Source: Candidatus Latescibacterota bacterium
GTDB taxonomy: Bacteria > Latescibacterota > UBA2968 > UBA8231
NCBI GenBank assembly: GCA_022826515.1
Contig: JAJDUT010000061.1
Location: forward strand, 1-64,000
Reading direction: 5' to 3'
Length of the DNA stretch: 64,000 nt
The notes under the pieces are model-generated. The model was not told the origin of the DNA and searched no databases. It worked only from the letters and a program-made list of their open reading frames with translations. Shown here piece after piece: positions 33,535 to 41,605 of the stretch (position 1 is the stretch's first letter; each line of letters begins with the position of its first letter). A program made the position numbers and the translations under genes.

Positions 33535-35538
33535 TTAGTAGCCAGCGCGGAGCGTGGCGCGCGCGGCGTGGTCGAGGAGGCCGCGCACCACTTTTTCGGC
33601 ATCGCGGTGGCGTAGATCCTCAAAGCGCAAGGCCCAGACGTGGTCCCGGTACGCCATGTTGCGTATTTCGATGAGGACCTTGACATCAGCGGGGTTGTTG
33701 CGCAAGACCCCTAGGTTCTGCCCGCGGAAGCGAGCACCAGCCCCTAAGGCCGGCAGCAGGGAGCGAGCGAACTGGCGCGAGACGCGATCTACGCGCCCAC
33801 TCTTGCTGTTTTTGTAGTATAGAACCAGCGGCGCTTCTGGGGCCTTCGGTTCAACATCAGCGTGGAAGGAGAGAAATATCCGCCGTCCCTTTGGAGCTTT
33901 GGCAAAGGCCTGGCGGGCAATGCGTACGCGGGTCGAAAGATTGCTGCCGCGTGGCCAAGCGCTGAGCTTGTTGGTCTGGTTGTAAGCGGCCGAGTTGTAC
34001 ACTTCGTTCTTTTCGTGGACAAAGGTCTGAGTCGGCGGCTCGCTTTGACGGATTAGGTGGTTGGGGCTGAGTAAGGTCATGGTGACTTGGGCCCCGTGCA
34101 AGCGCGTCAAAACATAGACCCGCAGCGCAATGTCGAAGACGTACTCGTCCTCTACTACATAGAGCTTATTGCCGTTGCCGTCGCGAGCAGAAACTAATGC
34201 GCCCGGGTCCAACCCGCCGTGCCCCGGGTCGAGGACGATGTGCCAGCCTTCTAATCGAGAACTCAAGCGCCCCATGTTCCCGACCTTGCGCTCGAATTCC
34301 CGCCACAGACGCGCTGCTTGGCGATACGTCTGGCGCGGCGAGCTTGGATGGCCTTCGTAAGATTTCTTGTTCGGCTGGCGCGTTTTGCGAGGCCGTGAGA
34401 AGTAGTACGGACCGTTGCCGAGGGCGATTTTCGGCATGTCAGCGCGGTGGATTTGCAGGTCGTCCCAATTGATCTCAGACAATTCCACCCAGCGCATCGG
34501 GCGCACCTTGAGCCGGTCCCCTGGGTGAATGACGGCGTTCTTCTTCAGTTTGTTGATGCGGGTGATCTCAGCCACGCTCATCTGGTGTAGCCGAGCGATC
34601 TGTCCTAGGTAATCGCCCCGCTGCACCACGTACGTGGCCAGTCGCGGGCCGGCCGACGCGGTACTCGGTTCGAGCTTCCCGTCTGGGTAGAGCTTGAGCT
34701 CTTGGCCTGGGTAGATGCGGTTTGACCGGAGGCCGTTGAGTATCTTGAGGCGATAGACGCTGACTCCGTACGCGCGGGCAATCTCCCACAGCGCGTCCCC
34801 GCGCTCCACGATGTGTACCGTGCTCGCCGCATCTTTGAGGCGGAGCTTCTGGCCGATGAGAATCCGGTCGCCGACAAGGGCGTTGAGGCTCTGCAACTGG
34901 CTGACCGAGACTCGGTAGCGCCGGGCAATCTCGGTCAGAGTTTCGCCCTCTTTCACCACGTGGACAGCTTCCTCTAACCGCGAAGCGCGCAGGCGGAGCT
35001 TTTGCCCGGGCCGGATGAGGTCGCTTTTGAGCTTGTTGAGCTGGCGCAAAAAACCCAAACCCACGTCAAATCGCAGGGCGATTTTCGAGAGCGTGTCGCC
35101 GCGGCGAACCGTGTATTCGCGCGGCTCTTCGTCGTGATCGTCGGCTGAGGCACTCCGAGCGGGCGCGGCCGATTTCAGGCGGAGCTTTTGCCCGACGTGG
35201 ATGACATCCCCGTCGAGGCGGTTGATCGCCTTGAGTTTATAGACCGGGATGGCGAACTGTCGGGCGATTTTCGAGAGGGTGTCACCGCGCCGGACGCGAT
35301 ACCAATCGCCGCTTCGCGCTGGCGACCCAACTTTGAGTTTCTGGCCAGCGTATATTCTACTGCTGCGGAGCTTGTTCCAGCGCTTGATTTGCTTCTGCGA
35401 GACTCGATAGCGTGCGGCAATCTCAGACAGAGTATCCCCTCGTTTGACCACATGGACACTTGGACTTCTGCGCTCGGCGGCGTCCAGTGCAAAAGCACAC
35501 AGGAGCAGCGCCACTAGGATGTAAACCGGGCGCGACAT
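33535..35538 (-). CDS. N-acetylmuramoyl-L-alanine amidase with six LysM domains
   Basis: A 667-residue exported cell-wall hydrolase. A signal peptide (MSRPVYILVALLLCAFALDA) leads into six LysM domains of about 45 residues each, between residues 28 and 355, each with the pattern V(K/R)RGDTLxxIA...N.L....I..GQKLRL. A linker of about 70 residues follows. The amidase_3 domain begins near residue 430 with Zn ligands His in LDPGHGG, Glu in VVEDEYV and His in FLSFHAD, and the catalytic Glu in LIEIRNM. It cleaves the amide between MurNAc and the stem peptide and is likely used in cell separation or wall turnover. Six LysM is many for this family. Confidence 0.93.
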   Translation of the reverse strand: MSRPVYILVALLLCAFALDAAERRSPSVHVVKRGDTLSEIAARYRVSQKQIKRWNKLRSSRIYAGQKLKVGSPARSGDWYRVRRGDTLSKIARQFAIPVYKLKAINRLDGDVIHVGQKLRLKSAAPARSASADDHDEEPREYTVRRGDTLSKIALRFDVGLGFLRQLNKLKSDLIRPGQKLRLRASRLEEAVHVVKEGETLTEIARRYRVSVSQLQSLNALVGDRILIGQKLRLKDAASTVHIVERGDALWEIARAYGVSVYRLKILNGLRSNRIYPGQELKLYPDGKLEPSTASAGPRLATYVVQRGDYLGQIARLHQMSVAEITRINKLKKNAVIHPGDRLKVRPMRWVELSEINWDDLQIHRADMPKIALGNGPYYFSRPRKTRQPNKKSYEGHPSSPRQTYRQAARLWREFERKVGNMGRLSSRLEGWHIVLDPGHGGLDPGALVSARDGNGNKLYVVEDEYVFDIALRVYVLTRLHGAQVTMTLLSPNHLIRQSEPPTQTFVHEKNEVYNSAAYNQTNKLSAWPRGSNLSTRVRIARQAFAKAPKGRRIFLSFHADVEPKAPEAPLVLYYKNSKSGRVDRVSRQFARSLLPALGAGARFRGQNLGVLRNNPADVKVLIEIRNMAYRDHVWALRFEDLRHRDAEKVVRGLLDHAARATLRAGY

Positions 35539-35617
35539 AGACTAATAGTTGGAATTGGACAACAGGGGAAGGGGTTTTGCAAGTATAAGGTTATTAAGGA
35601 TATTGCGCAAAGACTAC

Positions 35618-35646
35618 TTGCTGGCCACAGAGGGGCAACCTATACT
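35618..35646 (+). promoter_or_regulatory. Candidate selA promoter
   Basis: TTGCTG (35618-35623), 17 bases, TATACT (35641-35646). The -10 ends 8 bases before the selA ATG at 35655 and no Shine-Dalgarno is visible, so the mRNA may be leaderless. Confidence 0.45.
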
Positions 35647-35654
35647 TCGCCTCC

Positions 35655-37037
35655 ATGAATGAAGCTAAGCTGCCCTCAGTAGATCAGATACTCAAGCAAG
35701 TCGCCGACCTCTTGCAAGAGTACGACCGCGCCTATGTCGTCGAGCTGGTGCGCCGCGGCATTGCGGATGTGCGTCGCCAAGTGCGGGCAGGCACTGTAGA
35801 TGAGGAGCGGGCACCCCTATATATGCGGATCGAGCAGGCCGTACGCCACTGTATCGAACAAGAGGCTAAACCTCGGCTGCACCGCGTCGTCAACGCCACC
35901 GGCGTGGTGCTGCACACCGGCTTGGGCCGAGCCCCGCTGCCCCAAGCGGCCCAAGCGGCCGTCGCGCGGGTGGCCACCGGCTATTGCAACCTCGAATTTG
36001 AACTGGAGTCGGGCAAACGCGGCGAGCGCGTCGCGCACGTCGAGGCCCTTATATGCTCGGCGACCGCGGCGGAAGCTGCGGCCGTGGTCAACAACAACGC
36101 CGCGGCCGTGCTCCTGCTGCTCGACACCTTGGCGCGGGGGCGGGAAGTAGTGGTCTCGCGGGGGCAACAAGTCGAAATCGGCGGCTCATTCCGCCTGCCC
36201 GAAATCATCGCGGCCAGCGGAGCCAAACTGCGCGAGGTCGGCACGACCAACCGCACGCACTTGCGCGACTACGAGCGCGCCGTCGGCCCGGAAACCGGCG
36301 CTATTCTAGTGGTGCATCCGAGCAATTACAGGGTACAGGGCTTTACCGCCGAGGTGGACCTAAAGGACTTGGCCGCTCTAAGCCAGCGTGCAGAAGTGCC
36401 GCTGGTCCACGACTTAGGGAGCGGTGCCTTGGTCGATCTGGAGCAGTGGGGGCTACCGCCCGAGCCGGTGGTCTCCGCCAGCCTCAAGGCCGGAGCGGCC
36501 GCGGTCAGCTTTAGCGGCGACAAAGTGCTGGGCGGCCCGCAAGCCGGTATCATCGCCGGCCAACGCCTATACGTAGAGCAAGTGCGCCAAAATCCGCTCA
36601 TGCGCGCCCTGCGCTGCGACAAGCTGATCTACGCCGCGCTCGAAGCGGTGTTGTCGCTCTATCACCTACCGCCGAACAAGCTAACGCAGACCCTGCCAGC
36701 GCTGGCTATGCTGCGGGCGCCGGTCGAGACGTTAGAGGAGCGTGCCCAGAGGCTGCTGTCCCTTTTGCCCGAGGAGGTCGGCCGCGCCCTGCGCCTCAAA
36801 GTGGTCGAATCGCTAGCGCAAGCAGGCAGCGGGTCTTTGCCTCTAGCCGAGATTCCCAGTCGGGCCGTGGCCCTCCAGCCAAGCGCGGTCCAGGTCGAGC
36901 AGCTAAGTCGCCAGCTCAGGCGGCAGGGCGTAGTCGGTCGCATCACCCGCGAGCGGCTCCTGCTCGACATGCGCACCGTGCGCGACGACGAGGTGGAATG
37001 GATCGCCCAAGCATTGTTGCACGTTACCGCGCAGTAA
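35655..37037 (+). CDS. selA: L-seryl-tRNA(Sec) selenium transferase
   Basis: A 460-residue PLP enzyme with full-length match to SelA: N-terminal LPSVDQILKQVADLL, the tRNA-binding domain, RVVNATGVVLHTGLGRAPL, AAAVVNNNAAAVLL and the PLP-binding Lys290 in SGDKVLGGPQAG (Lys295 in E. coli). It converts Ser-tRNA(Sec) to Sec-tRNA(Sec) with selenophosphate, so this organism should make selenoproteins. The usual partner selB is not downstream; instead a small lipoprotein gene overlaps its 3' end by 40 bases. I saw no selC or in-frame TGA selenoprotein in the window. Confidence 0.95.
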   Translation: MNEAKLPSVDQILKQVADLLQEYDRAYVVELVRRGIADVRRQVRAGTVDEERAPLYMRIEQAVRHCIEQEAKPRLHRVVNATGVVLHTGLGRAPLPQAAQAAVARVATGYCNLEFELESGKRGERVAHVEALICSATAAEAAAVVNNNAAAVLLLLDTLARGREVVVSRGQQVEIGGSFRLPEIIAASGAKLREVGTTNRTHLRDYERAVGPETGAILVVHPSNYRVQGFTAEVDLKDLAALSQRAEVPLVHDLGSGALVDLEQWGLPPEPVVSASLKAGAAAVSFSGDKVLGGPQAGIIAGQRLYVEQVRQNPLMRALRCDKLIYAALEAVLSLYHLPPNKLTQTLPALAMLRAPVETLEERAQRLLSLLPEEVGRALRLKVVESLAQAGSGSLPLAEIPSRAVALQPSAVQVEQLSRQLRRQGVVGRITRERLLLDMRTVRDDEVEWIAQALLHVTAQ

Positions 37038-37459
37038 GAACTGCGCTGTTGTTAGCCGCTTGGCTGCTCAGCGGCTGTGGCGGCAAAGACTCCACCGCAC
37101 CGCTTGCACCTGCGCTTGCGCCTGCGCCCCCCGAACCCACCAGCCAAGCCGGGACCGTCGCGGTCGCCAATCACACCGCCTACGATCTCGAAGTAGCGTA
37201 CCTCAACGAGATCGATGCGGACGCGCCGCGGATTGTGCGCACCCACGTACCGGCCGGCCAGCGCGCGGAGGTTTCGGGCGGGGTGCTGCCAGCGGGTCTA
37301 GAGGTGGAATTCGACTTGGTACTCGTGCCGCGCACGGAAGACGGGATTCGGGTGCGACGCAAAATCCAGGTCTCGATTGACGGCGATTGGGTGTTAAATG
37401 TGCGCTTGGCGGACGAATCCGACCCCTTTAGCCTAGCGGTAGCCAGCGCGTCTCCATAG
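36998..37459 (+). CDS. Small lipoprotein of unknown function
   Basis: A 153-residue protein. The N-terminus (MDRPSIVARYRAVRTALLLAAWLLSGC) is a lipoprotein signal with lipobox LLSGC, followed by an Ala/Pro-rich tether and a beta-rich domain of about 100 residues. GAGG precedes the ATG at 36998. It overlaps the last 40 bases of selA in another frame. I do not recognise the domain; the pattern of an immunoglobulin-like beta-sandwich is possible. Likely sits on the periplasmic face of a membrane. Confidence 0.65.
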   Translation: MDRPSIVARYRAVRTALLLAAWLLSGCGGKDSTAPLAPALAPAPPEPTSQAGTVAVANHTAYDLEVAYLNEIDADAPRIVRTHVPAGQRAEVSGGVLPAGLEVEFDLVLVPRTEDGIRVRRKIQVSIDGDWVLNVRLADESDPFSLAVASASP

Positions 37460-37630
37460 GCTGCAAAGAGAGCGCAACATTTTCGCTTGCTTTATCGCGG
37501 GGTGGGTTTTACGTTTGATAACCCCACGATGAATTTCAGCACTTTCCCCTTGCATAATTTCATAGAGCAGTTCCCAATAGTCTAGTAGTTGTGCTGCTCG
37601 TTTTGGCACAACTATGAGGATCAAAAACCT

Positions 37631-38626
37631 ATGGTGTTGGACATCTGCGACTTGCGCCAACAGGCTGCGCCAGTCGCCGAAACATCGCTAGACCAATTGC
37701 TCCACGGAGCACAGGCCCAACCACATGGGCTGGTGCTTAGCGCGGACGATTTGGAGCAACTCTTGACCATCGCCGAGGACTCGGGCGACAACCGCCGGCT
37801 AGCGGCCATCGACATCTTAAGTCAGCACCGCTCCTGGCTGTCTTCGCTGCGCCTGCTGCGTCGGATCGTGCGGTTGGCGCACAAGGAACTCGATTCCCGA
37901 CTAGCCACGGCCTTGGTGCAAGCACTGCGCCAGTGCGACGAGGTCGCCCAATTTCTAACCAGCAAAGAGCGTGCGGTCGCCCGCGAAGCAGCACGAGGCG
38001 TGCCGATCAGCCGCCAGACCCTCGCGCCGATCACTGAGGCGCTAGCGGCGGGCCTCCCAGCCGACATCGCGGCCGTATTGCTCGACAAAATGCGCCGCAC
38101 GCATCCATCTATGGTGCCCTATGCCGTCGATTGCCTCCTCAAGTGCGATCCCAATGAGAGCCTCTTGCGCGCGTTCTTGGCGCACTTGCCGCAGATACCG
38201 CTCTTCGCGCTCTTTGTCGAGACCGGGCTGCCGCAAACTATGACTTCGACCACCCGCGTCTGGCAACGGGCAGCGCGGATAGCCGCTGAAATCCTCCAAG
38301 AGGCTCCATCGGCCAAGCTGCTGCGCCACCTGCTCAGCAAGTGCGGCGAGGACGCGGCTTTCGCCCGCAGCCACGCCCGCTTCCTGCACCAAATCACCCA
38401 ACGCGCCGACACCTCGTCGGACGCCGATTTAATCGGTCACTTTGAGCGGCTCACCTCCGGTGCATCCGAAGCCAAGGTCGCTCGCCTAGCCCCGCTATTA
38501 GTCGGATTAAGTGGGAGACTCGACGGCCAAGCAGGGCAGCAAGCGGCCGCCTTGCTAGAAAATTGGAAATCTCGCTCGGCTTCGCTCAAACTCAAGATCT
38601 ATCACCTAGAGCAAGGCATCCGCTGA
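37631..38626 (+). CDS. Helical repeat-like protein of unknown function
   Basis: A 331-residue, almost entirely helical soluble protein. I start it at ATG 37631 (MVLDICDLRQQ), 11 bases after GAGG, instead of the TTG at 37589. The Leu/Ala/Arg-rich pattern of paired helices of 30-40 residues (for example LRLLRRIVRLAHKELDSRLATALVQAL) resembles HEAT-like repeat proteins, which usually bind other proteins. No catalytic motif, signal peptide or family is recognised. A strong terminator follows, so this is the end of the selA-side transcript. Confidence 0.55.
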   Translation: MVLDICDLRQQAAPVAETSLDQLLHGAQAQPHGLVLSADDLEQLLTIAEDSGDNRRLAAIDILSQHRSWLSSLRLLRRIVRLAHKELDSRLATALVQALRQCDEVAQFLTSKERAVAREAARGVPISRQTLAPITEALAAGLPADIAAVLLDKMRRTHPSMVPYAVDCLLKCDPNESLLRAFLAHLPQIPLFALFVETGLPQTMTSTTRVWQRAARIAAEILQEAPSAKLLRHLLSKCGEDAAFARSHARFLHQITQRADTSSDADLIGHFERLTSGASEAKVARLAPLLVGLSGRLDGQAGQQAAALLENWKSRSASLKLKIYHLEQGIR

Positions 38627-38655
38627 GCATTTGTTCCAATACGAGTCTCCCCAAG

Positions 38656-38686
38656 GGCCGTTCGCCGACGGGCGAACGGCCTTTTT
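38656..38686 (+). terminator. Rho-independent terminator
   Basis: Perfect 11-bp stem GGCCGTTCGCC / GGCGAACGGCC (38656-38666 / 38671-38681), GACG loop, then TTTTT. The left side has few A residues, so it works mainly for the plus strand. Confidence 0.85.
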
Positions 38687-39758
38687 ATTTGTGCACGCGC
38701 CACAGCAGCACCAAGGCCAATACGGCAAACAACAGGTTGGCTATCCACGCGCCTAGCCAAGGCGAGAGGATTTGATTCCAACCGAGGGCTTGGCCGGCCT
38801 TGACGCAACTGTAGTAAACAAAGCAGATCAGGACCCCCAAGCCGAAGCTGTTGGCCAAGCCAGCGCGGCGGGCATTGGCCCCGAGGATCGCGCCAAGGGC
38901 GATGATGATGAAGCTGGTCAGGGGAAAGGATACTTTCAGATGCAAATCGACGCGCTGGCGCGTGGCGTCCTCCCCGTTGAGCGTGGCGCGGGCGATGTAG
39001 TCGGCCAACTCGGCGTAGCTCATTTCCTCGGGGTCCTTCTGCTGGCGAGCAAAGTCGCTGGGGAGCAACGACAAACTCGGCAAGGATAGGGTATCAAAAG
39101 AAGAAGTCGCCACAGCCTCGTCCGCGGCAAAACGAAAGCGACGGCCTTCGAGGAGCACCCACGTGCCCTCCCGCCACTCCATGCGCCGAGCCACGGCGCG
39201 CTCCAGCGGCGCGTAGCCGCGCAGTCGCTCCCAAGACACTTCGCTGGCGCGTTGCCGCTCCGCATCGTAGCTGCGGGCGTACACGAACTGGTTGTCCGCA
39301 TCTTGGAGCAGGACTTGGCGGCGCGATCCATCGCTGCGGTGATAGGACTTAATCTCATCATTGATTTGGTTGTACAGATAAGTGGCGGACGGCACCACCC
39401 AATCGGTAAAGAAAAAGGCCGCGACCGCAACGACGAGGGCACACGCCAAAACCGGGGCCAGCAGGCGATACAGGCTAATGCCAGTGGCCTTCATGGCGGC
39501 AATTTCATTCTGGCGCGCCAAGCTGGTCAAGGCAAAGAGCGCACCCAGCAGCGCGGCGATGGGCAGGGTCAAGATGAGCCAGTACGGGAGCCGATAGACG
39601 TAGTAGAGCAAGATCTGCTCGGGACGAGCTTCAAAGTCGATAAACGTGTCGATGTTTTCGGTGAGATCGATAATCACCGAAATGAGCAACAGGCTGACCA
39701 CGGCAATTCCCAGACACAACAGAAAGCGGCGCGTCAGATAGAGGTCGAGGATGCGCAT
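38685..39758 (-). CDS. LptG/LptF-type permease of lipopolysaccharide export (YjgP/YjgQ family)
   Basis: A 357-residue permease. ATG 39758 (MRILDLYLTRRFLLCL) is chosen because it follows the upstream stop by one base and matches the LptG head; the open frame extends to 39845. Three membrane helices at the start, a periplasmic beta-jellyroll in the middle, and three helices at the end is the LptF/LptG layout. RQNEIAAMKATGISLYRLLAP is the conserved cytoplasmic coupling helix region. With its neighbour it should form the LptB2FG transporter that extracts LPS from the inner membrane, which implies a diderm envelope with LPS or similar lipid. Confidence 0.9.
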   Translation of the reverse strand: MRILDLYLTRRFLLCLGIAVVSLLLISVIIDLTENIDTFIDFEARPEQILLYYVYRLPYWLILTLPIAALLGALFALTSLARQNEIAAMKATGISLYRLLAPVLACALVVAVAAFFFTDWVVPSATYLYNQINDEIKSYHRSDGSRRQVLLQDADNQFVYARSYDAERQRASEVSWERLRGYAPLERAVARRMEWREGTWVLLEGRRFRFAADEAVATSSFDTLSLPSLSLLPSDFARQQKDPEEMSYAELADYIARATLNGEDATRQRVDLHLKVSFPLTSFIIIALGAILGANARRAGLANSFGLGVLICFVYYSCVKAGQALGWNQILSPWLGAWIANLLFAVLALVLLWRVHK

Positions 39759-39759
39759 C

Positions 39760-41127
39760 TCAGGTCTCTTTCGCCCCTCGGCGACCAGCGCGGTCGTACG
39801 CGACCACCCGCAACAGCCCCCATCCGACGAGGGCAAAAACCCCATTGGGTGCCCACATCGCCAACGGCGGCGGGATATAGCCGCGGTCGGCTAACTCCTC
39901 GCCGCCGATGAGGAACATCCAGTAGATCCAAAAGAAGAACAAACTGATGCCGACGGATACGGCGGCACCGCGGCGGCGAATCAGCGCCCCCAATGGGGCA
40001 CCGACCAGCGCGAAAACCAAGCAAGCGGCCGGGATGGATAGCTTCTTGTGAATCTCGACCAAGTACTCGTTGATCCGCCCCGCGCGGCGGTCTATGTGCC
40101 GCCACTGTCGGCGCAGGGCCTCGGCCGCCTGTTCTCTTTCTCGCTCTAGCTCGTTGACCGTAGAGTCGGCAAACTGGCTTTGGTGCAAGGCGCGCTCCTG
40201 CTCGCGGTGGTGCTCTAGCACCAAGCGGTGCAGGGCCGCGATGTCTGTTTGGTGCAATTCGAGGTAGCGCGCGGCAATCGAATCGAGGTGTCCGTAGGCG
40301 CGCTCCTGCTCGCTGCGGCGTGCTAGCACCAGGCGGTACATGGCCGCGATGTCTAGCTCGCGGTCGCTGCGGTAGGACGAGGGGCGGTGTTCGTAGCGGC
40401 GGCGCTCGTCCTTGATGTGCAGCACTTGGCGGGCGAAGGTGCCGTAGAAAAAGCGCTCTTCTTGGCCGGCTTCGACGCGCTGGACATGGCCTTCCTCCAA
40501 CTCCAAGCGGATGTAAGCTCCATCGCCCAACAGCGCGAGGCGGCCTCTAGGGGCGTGGACAATCACCGGCGGCCCGGGGCGCGAGGCGTCGTAGAGCGCG
40601 ATGCCGGCTAGCTCGTTAGTCTCCGGGTCAATCTGGCGGATGAGCAGGTGATAATCGCCCAAGTCGGGTATGAAGACTCCTTCCTTTTCCCGCAGCACTA
40701 AGGCCGCTTTCGTCCGTTGCAAGCTCGACGACAGGACCCGGGCTTGGTGGTTCCAGTCCGGGAGGATCTGGTCGTTAAAAAGCACCATCAACAGGGTGAG
40801 CAAAAACGCGGCTACCAGCACCGGCCGCAGGAGCAGCCAAAAGCTCACCCCGCAGGCTTTGGCTGCGATGATTTCCCCGTCGGCTGCGAGGCGGGCAAAG
40901 GCCATGAGTACGGCGATGAGCACGGCCATCGGCACGGCCAGCGCCACGATCCAAGCTAAGTTAAAAAGCAAAAGTTGGAGCGCCGCGAGCAGGGTTAGCC
41001 CCTTGCTCAGCACCTGATCCATCGTCTGCAATACGACGTCGATCAGCAGGATGAAGAGGATCAGCGCAAAGCCGAGCGCAAAGGGCCAACCGTGCTCTTT
41101 GAGCACATAGCGGGACAGGGTCGTCAT
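39760..41127 (-). CDS. LptF/LptG-type permease of lipopolysaccharide export, with coiled-coil insert
   Basis: A 455-residue YjgP/YjgQ-family permease, about 100 residues longer than usual. Head: LSRYVLKEHGWPFALGFALILF; coupling region DGEIIAAKACGVSFWLLLRPV; C-terminal helices after KLSIPAACLVFALVGAPLGAL. The excess is a charged helical insert at about residues 255-350, built on a duplicated unit (DIAAxxRLVLxxxxEQERA twice). It is probably the LptF partner of the protein encoded next. Expression probably starts in the 41.1-41.3 kb region, divergent from sprA. Confidence 0.9.
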   Translation of the reverse strand: MTTLSRYVLKEHGWPFALGFALILFILLIDVVLQTMDQVLSKGLTLLAALQLLLFNLAWIVALAVPMAVLIAVLMAFARLAADGEIIAAKACGVSFWLLLRPVLVAAFLLTLLMVLFNDQILPDWNHQARVLSSSLQRTKAALVLREKEGVFIPDLGDYHLLIRQIDPETNELAGIALYDASRPGPPVIVHAPRGRLALLGDGAYIRLELEEGHVQRVEAGQEERFFYGTFARQVLHIKDERRRYEHRPSSYRSDRELDIAAMYRLVLARRSEQERAYGHLDSIAARYLELHQTDIAALHRLVLEHHREQERALHQSQFADSTVNELEREREQAAEALRRQWRHIDRRAGRINEYLVEIHKKLSIPAACLVFALVGAPLGALIRRRGAAVSVGISLFFFWIYWMFLIGGEELADRGYIPPPLAMWAPNGVFALVGWGLLRVVAYDRAGRRGAKET

Positions 41128-41299
41128 GGGTCGAAAGGGTTACGGGGCTGTGGCGCGTAGCACTCAGGGCACCTCGTTGCAAGCGGCGCGCACTCGGACC
41201 GGCCACGGACCTAGTTCCCTCAAATATAACGACTTAGGCCGCCGACTAAAAAAGCACTCCCCGCACCGTGCGATAGGAATGGTTTTTGCAAGGACTTCC
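41128..41299. other. Divergent intergenic region, left part
   Basis: Lies between the lptF-like gene and the sprA leader. No supportable gene or RNA is seen; the promoter of the lptFG-like pair should be here, but I could not identify good elements. Confidence 0.4.
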
Positions 41300-41328
41300 T
41301 TGAAATAATTGCAGCCGCGTGCTATGTT
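41300..41328 (+). promoter_or_regulatory. Promoter of the sprA leader transcript
   Basis: TTGAAA (41300-41305), 17-base spacer, TATGTT (41323-41328) with an extended -10 (TGC just before). Transcription would begin about 41335, some 270 bases before sprA. Confidence 0.55.
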
Positions 41329-41334
41329 TTCAGG

Positions 41335-41605
41335 TAGTTGCCCGCTTCGTCTGGGCAGCGTCCTCCTGTTTTTGGGTCTGGAGACCGCCTATCGCGTTTG
41401 GTTAATACAGAAGCCGCTCGGCGCATTGCTTTGACTATGGCCGCATCACCAGTGAAGGCTTCTGAGTCGTTTCCGCGAAACCTCAATTGAAAGACTGCTC
41501 TTTAGTTGAGACTGCATTAAGACTGCCGAGCGCATTCGGCTTGACGCCGCGAGCTCCCACCTTTTAGGGGCTTGCGATCACGTCAAACAATAGACGTCGA
41601 TAGGT
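41335..41605 (+). ncRNA. Highly structured leader or small RNA upstream of sprA
   Basis: A 270-base non-coding stretch that folds by eye into a chain of hairpins: 41339-41357 (TGCCC/GGGCA), 41408-41464 (CAGAAGCC/GGCTTCTG), 41482-41510 (10 bp), 41525-41540 (GCCGA/TCGGC), and 41541-41586, a TTGACG/CGTCAA base holding a 10-bp inner stem. A further hairpin ACGTC/GACGT (41580-41597) would break that base and reaches to within 9 bases of the GTG start. Two exclusive folds next to a start codon suggest a cis-regulatory leader. The motif GGTCTGGAGACCGCC (41375-41389) loosely resembles a B12 box, but the rest of a cobalamin aptamer is not seen. A free-standing RNA of 6S type is an alternative. I can assign no family. 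Confidence 0.45.

Noticed and set aside
41374..41392. Cobalamin riboswitch
   Set aside because: GGTCTGGAGACCGCC resembles part of a B12 box, but it lies near the 5' end of the transcript and the GCCACTG core and upstream aptamer parts are missing. sprA is also not a cobalamin gene.
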